Shown: positions 31,041 through 34,623 of the stretch, in pieces | How positions within the stretch are numbered: the stretch's first letter is position 1 | Layout: each line of letters starts with the position of its first letter | DNA from: Candidatus Omnitrophota bacterium | GTDB taxonomy: Bacteria > Omnitrophota > Gorgyraeia > Gygaellales > UBA12090 | Direction: 5' to 3' | DNA: 34,623 nucleotides | Assembly: GCA_023247895.1 (NCBI GenBank) | Contig: JAHFFP010000005.1 | Coordinates: 1-34,623, forward strand | Program-made: the position numbers and the translations under genes | The notes under the pieces: generated by a model | Database searches by the model: none | What the model saw: only the letters and a program-made list of their open reading frames with translations | What the model was told of the DNA's origin: nothing

Positions 31041-32670
31041 AACACTTAAAATACCTGAATCATTCTTTGAAAGTGCGCCTTCCCTCTTAGAATCTCCCAA
31101 GGAAGAAGCCTTTGGCGATAGTGCTACCTCGATCGCCTTGAAATTAGCATCTTGTCTTAAGCGCCCTCCGAGAGAAATTGCCAAAGAGATAGTTGCCTCT
31201 CTTCATAAAAAAATTCCTGTATCTGCGTTACAAGGTTGTATTGAGAAAATTGATATTGCGGGCGCCGGGTTTATTAACTTTTATTTCTCTCAAGAGTATT
31301 TTTCTTCTCTCCTTAAAGAGGTTATCGCTTCCGGAGAGCCTTTTGTTGCCCGAGGCAAGAAACGCAGGCGCGCCTTGGTAGAATTTGTGAGCGCGAATCC
31401 TACAGGTCCGCTTTCCGTTGCCCATGGCCGCCAGGCAGCAGTGGGGGATGCTCTTAGCAATCTGCTTGCCTATGTAGGTTATGAGGTTACCAGGGAGTAT
31501 TATCTTAACGATAAAGGGAACCAGATTAATATTCTTGGTAACTCTGTCTATTTACGTTTGCAGGAATTGGAAGGAAAAACAATAGAATTCCCTGAGGACC
31601 ATTATCAGGGGGAATACATTATTGATTTGGCAAAGGAATTATTAGAGAAACCAGAAACCTCTGCTGCAGGCGCCTGCGGCGCAAGTAACCAGAAACAAGA
31701 ATATTGCAAAGAATACGGAGTAAAAAGGATCCTGGAGATAATTAGAAAAGAACTTGAGGATTTTGGGGTAACTTTTGATTCGTGGTATAGCCAAGGAAGT
31801 TTAGAGAAGTCAGGAAAGATTGAAGAAACAATTTCTTTCTTGAGGGAAAAAGGCTATATTTATGATAAAGACGGAGCGGTCTGGTTTCAATCGACAAAAT
31901 TCGGCGATGATAAGGACCGGGTAGTAATTAAATCCGATGGTTCATATACTTATTTAGCTCCGGATATTGCCTATCATCAGGATAAATTTACGCGCGGGTT
32001 TGACTGCCTGATTAACCTTTGGGGGCCTGACCATCATGGATATATCCCGCGGATGAAGGCAGCGGTTGAGGCCTTAGGCAAAGAAAAAGATGCATTACAC
32101 GTTATTATTGTGCAGCTGGCAACGCTTTATAAAAACGGCAAAGTAGTGTCAATGTCAACCCGTAAAGGTGAGTATGTGACGTTACGCCAGGTGATTGATG
32201 AAGTGGGAGTAGACGCGGGGCGGTTTTTCTTTTTGATGCGTAAGACCGATAGCCATCTGGACTTTGATTTGGAGCTTGCCAAGAAGCAAAGCTCCGAGAA
32301 TCCTGTGTATTATATCCAATATGCCCACGCCCGGATTTCCAATATTTTAACCAATGCGGGAATAACGCTTGCGCAAATAAAGAATTCAGATATGTCTTTA
32401 CTAAAGGAGAAGGAAGAGCTTGGGCTGCTTAGGGCTATTGCAAAGTTTGAAAATTGCCTTAAGGTCGCGGAGCTTCAGCTTGATCCTTACTGCGTGACGA
32501 GCTATCTTCAAGAATTGGCTGAAAGTTTTCATCGCTTTTATGATACGCACAGGGTTTTAGTTGACGATGCCCCGCGAAAGTGCGCGCGCCTAAGCCTTAT
32601 TTTAGGCGCTAAGACCGTTATTGCCGCAGGATTAAAGCTCTTAGGTGTGCACGCGCCGGAAAAAATGTAA
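30982..32670 (+). CDS. argS: Arginyl-tRNA synthetase
   Basis: Class I synthetase of 562 aa charging tRNA-Arg. It has the N-terminal tRNA D-loop recognition domain, the HIGH-equivalent in ANPTGPLSVAHGR (near 135-147), LWGPDHHGYIPRM, the KMSKS-equivalent VSMSTRKGEYVTL (near 392), and a DALR anticodon domain (YAHARISNIL, CARLSLI). The ATG at 30982 has AAGGAAA at the right distance and overlaps rsfS by 59 nt. Residues about 227-237 (SAAGACGASNQ) are encoded by a GC-rich palindromic insert related to the one in prmC, in a loop after the HIGH half of the catalytic fold. Confidence 0.96.
   Translation: MPLCKIEQLLSELLVKILNETLKIPESFFESAPSLLESPKEEAFGDSATSIALKLASCLKRPPREIAKEIVASLHKKIPVSALQGCIEKIDIAGAGFINFYFSQEYFSSLLKEVIASGEPFVARGKKRRRALVEFVSANPTGPLSVAHGRQAAVGDALSNLLAYVGYEVTREYYLNDKGNQINILGNSVYLRLQELEGKTIEFPEDHYQGEYIIDLAKELLEKPETSAAGACGASNQKQEYCKEYGVKRILEIIRKELEDFGVTFDSWYSQGSLEKSGKIEETISFLREKGYIYDKDGAVWFQSTKFGDDKDRVVIKSDGSYTYLAPDIAYHQDKFTRGFDCLINLWGPDHHGYIPRMKAAVEALGKEKDALHVIIVQLATLYKNGKVVSMSTRKGEYVTLRQVIDEVGVDAGRFFFLMRKTDSHLDFDLELAKKQSSENPVYYIQYAHARISNILTNAGITLAQIKNSDMSLLKEKEELGLLRAIAKFENCLKVAELQLDPYCVTSYLQELAESFHRFYDTHRVLVDDAPRKCARLSLILGAKTVIAAGLKLLGVHAPEKM
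31661..31685 (+). repeat. Short palindromic insert inside argS
   Basis: Perfect palindrome GCAGGCGCCTGC (31666-31677), extending to GCGCCTGCGGCG (31670-31681), a 12-mer identical to part of the prmC element. Locally GC-rich in an A-rich coding context and in frame. Confidence 0.6.
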
Positions 32671-32683
32671 GGGATAGGCCAGG

Positions 32684-34372
32684 ATGCGAAAAGTATGGAA
32701 AGTTAAGAAACCGGATAGCTCCTTACAAAAAAAAATTAAAGATGAATTAGGTATCTCATCAGTTTTAGCCCAGATCCTTATAAACCGCAATCTTACCTCA
32801 AGCCAAGCCGCAAAGGTGTTTCTAAATCCCCACATCTCTTCTTTTCATGATGCGAACCTTTTGCCGGATATAGAGAAAGCAAAAGATAGAATCCTTAGAG
32901 CGTCAAAGAATAAGGCAAAGATATTATTATTTTCCGATTATGATGCCGATGGCATAACTTCTTTGGCTATCCTTAAGATTGCTTTTGAAAGGTTAAGAAT
33001 AGCGCACGAGCATTATATCCCTCACAGGTTAAGGGAAGGCTATGGCCTAAGCGAACACGCGCTTGCCTATTGCCGCAACCAAGGGGTTACCCTGATAATT
33101 ACCTTAGATTGCGGAATAAGTAACTTTAAGGAAATTGAGGAGCTTAACCGGCTAGGCATTGACGTTATCGTTATTGACCATCATTCTTTGCTTTCAACTG
33201 AAGAACTACCTCCCGCCTATGCTGTTATCAACCCTAAACGCCAAGATTCACGTTATCCTTATGTAGATTTAGCAGGAGTGGGGCTCGCCTATAAGTTTGC
33301 TGGTTATCTCTTACAGGATGCACTAGAAGAAGAACTTGATTTAGCGTGTTTAGGCACTATTGCCGATGTGGTTCCTTTGATAGGAGAAAACCGCATTATT
33401 GTAAAAGAAGGATTGAAAAAGCTTAACAGCACCAGGCGTGTGGGGTTAAAGTCTTTAATTGAGGCCTCCGGAATAAAAAATAAGGCGATAACGGCAGAAC
33501 ACGTGAGTTATATCTTGGCACCCCGCATTAATGCCTGCGGCAGGATAGGTTCTTCAGAAATTGCCCTTGAACTATTGTTATGCGCATGTCCTGAGAAGGC
33601 AAAGGCCTTGGCAAATGAATTACATTCTAAGAATAAAGAACGCCAGCGTATTGAAAGCAAAATCTTGGATGAGGCGTTGAACAAGGTAGAAACAGAGATT
33701 GATTTGGCAAAGGAGCGGGTTATTGTGTTGCATAAGGATAACTGGCACCATGGGGTATTAGGGATAGTGGCGGCGAAAATAACCGACAGGTTCCATCGGC
33801 CTACGTTTGTGGTGTCGTTTGCTGATGAGGTGGGTAAAGGTTCCGGCCGTTCTATTGAAAACTTCCATTTGTTTGAGAGTTTGCTTGAGTGCAGCCCTTA
33901 TCTTTTAGGCTTTGGCGGCCATAAACGGGCGTGCGGGCTAAGTATTTTAAGGAAGGAAATAGAGAACTTTAGGAAAAATATCAACAGGCTTGCCTTTGAA
34001 CGCTTAAGCCTTGAAGATTTGTTACCCAGTGTGAATATTGATATAGCGCTTCAATTGTTTGAGGTAACTATGGAGGTATTAGAGGAGCTAAATCAATTAG
34101 AGCCTTTTGGAAATGGGAATCCCAAGCCGATATTTGCCAGCAATAATCTTTATGTGAAATCCAAACCTATAATTATGGGTAAAGACACCCTAAAATTTTG
34201 GGTGAGTGATGGGAAAGTAACTTATCAGGCATTAGGCTTTGGAATGGCGCGCTACTATGATTTAGTCAATTGCGCCTCAGCAGTTAATCTTGCCTACAGG
34301 ATATCCTTAGACACCTGGAATGGAAATAATCAACTCCAGCTTGAGATAGAGGATATTCGTTTAGCTGAATAA
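32684..34372 (+). CDS. recJ: Single-stranded-DNA-specific exonuclease RecJ
   Basis: A 5'-3' ssDNA exonuclease in recombination and mismatch repair. The DHH phosphoesterase motifs are intact: LFSDYDADGIT (near 85-93), a third motif in TLDCGIS, VIDHHS (near 164) and GTIADVVPL. The DHHA1 GGHKRACG motif (near 410) is followed by the C-terminal OB domain (LEPFGNGNPKPIF). At 562 aa it has the usual bacterial core length. It begins 13 nt after argS and converges on rpmB with 11 nt between stops. Confidence 0.96.
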   Translation: MRKVWKVKKPDSSLQKKIKDELGISSVLAQILINRNLTSSQAAKVFLNPHISSFHDANLLPDIEKAKDRILRASKNKAKILLFSDYDADGITSLAILKIAFERLRIAHEHYIPHRLREGYGLSEHALAYCRNQGVTLIITLDCGISNFKEIEELNRLGIDVIVIDHHSLLSTEELPPAYAVINPKRQDSRYPYVDLAGVGLAYKFAGYLLQDALEEELDLACLGTIADVVPLIGENRIIVKEGLKKLNSTRRVGLKSLIEASGIKNKAITAEHVSYILAPRINACGRIGSSEIALELLLCACPEKAKALANELHSKNKERQRIESKILDEALNKVETEIDLAKERVIVLHKDNWHHGVLGIVAAKITDRFHRPTFVVSFADEVGKGSGRSIENFHLFESLLECSPYLLGFGGHKRACGLSILRKEIENFRKNINRLAFERLSLEDLLPSVNIDIALQLFEVTMEVLEELNQLEPFGNGNPKPIFASNNLYVKSKPIIMGKDTLKFWVSDGKVTYQALGFGMARYYDLVNCASAVNLAYRISLDTWNGNNQLQLEIEDIRLAE

Positions 34373-34383
34373 TAATCCGATAT

Positions 34384-34614
34384 TTAGAGGGCTTTTTTGA
34401 CTTTTCCAGCCTTGATGCATTTGGTGCAGGCAAAGACAGAAGCTACTTTGCCTGCTATATTTGCCCGGATATGCTGCAGGTTTGGCAGGATCAACCTATT
34501 ATTCCTACGGGATATCTTGCTCCCGGTTCCGCCTTTTGCTTTGTATTGGCCTTTACGGGACATTACCTTTCCCGCAAGAGGTTTTTTGCCGCAATAATAA
34601 CATATTTTACGCAT
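34384..34614 (-). CDS. rpmB: Ribosomal protein L28, zinc-binding form
   Basis: A 76-aa large-subunit protein, the only confident minus-strand gene. CYYC near residues 5-8 and CTKC near 62-65 give the four-Cys zinc site of the C+ form. The basic core (SRRNNRLILPNLQHIRA) and IAGKVASVFACTKC are typical of L28. The upstream control region lies beyond the window edge; only 9 nt are visible. Confidence 0.95.
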   Translation of the reverse strand: MRKICYYCGKKPLAGKVMSRKGQYKAKGGTGSKISRRNNRLILPNLQHIRANIAGKVASVFACTKCIKAGKVKKAL

Positions 34615-34623
34615 TTTTAATCA

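Noticed and set aside
1-34623. tRNA genes, rRNA genes, transposases or prophage genes
   Set aside because: Reading both strands I saw no tRNA cloverleaf with a TTCRA arm, no rRNA segments and no ORF with transposase, integrase or phage motifs.

Overview
The window is a densely packed stretch of bacterial chromosome at moderate GC, with every confident gene on the + strand except rpmB at the right end. Gene content suggests an anaerobic diderm. It has a Wood-Ljungdahl core (CO dehydrogenase and acetyl-CoA synthase) and an outer-membrane lipoprotein system of the YdbH/YnbE/YdbL type. Ribosomal proteins L31 and L28 are both zinc-binding forms. The gene content and the short-repeat-laden spacers remind me of Omnitrophota (former OP3). 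That placement is inference from recollection; no marker here was compared to a database.

Layout. 1-6.1 kb: CODH catalytic subunit, CooF-like ferredoxin, FAD/NAD oxidoreductase and acetyl-CoA synthase, with no AcsC/D/E. 6.2-11.6 kb: secreted TPR protein, polA, glgA, coaE. 11.6-16.5 kb: rho, rpmE, prfA, prmC, murA. 16.6-21.1 kb: trpG-D-C-F and a beta-CASP metallo-beta-lactamase RNase. 21.2-21.4 kb: an apparent stand-alone structured RNA with its own promoter and terminator. 21.5-24.4 kb: an envelope module with a short YdbH/AsmA-like protein, a YnbE-YdbL fusion lipoprotein and an HtpX-like protease carrying an EF-hand loop. 24.5-26.5 kb: trpB-trpA. 26.5-30.2 kb: M16 peptidase, mgtE and a CNNM/CorC-like protein. 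30.2-34.6 kb: DUF5679-like mini-protein behind a large hairpin leader, rsfS, argS, recJ, and convergent rpmB.

The most unusual feature is repeat biology. At least five intergenic gaps hold heptanucleotide arrays built as a left arm of 7-mers (AGCGTAT, AGTCTAT and relatives), a short spacer, and a right arm of the reverse-complement 7-mers. In several cases the right arm runs almost into the next start codon. Unit sequence varies between arrays, but the 7-nt period and inverted design are kept. A one-armed array lies in frame inside glgA. Other palindromic elements sit in frame inside prmC and argS, and at acsB/TPR, coaE/rho and the DUF5679 leader. The other strong leads are the roughly 190-nt RNA at 21.2 kb, the YnbE-YdbL fusion, and the EF-hand in the HtpX-like protease.

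Functional links. CODH, ferredoxin and FNOR can pass electrons between CO/CO2 and NAD(P)H, while ACS joins CO, a methyl group and CoA. The trp genes cover the pathway from chorismate amidation to tryptophan except the TrpE subunit, which is not in the window. prfA-prmC pairs a release factor with its methyltransferase, and mgtE-CNNM pairs two divalent-cation transport families.
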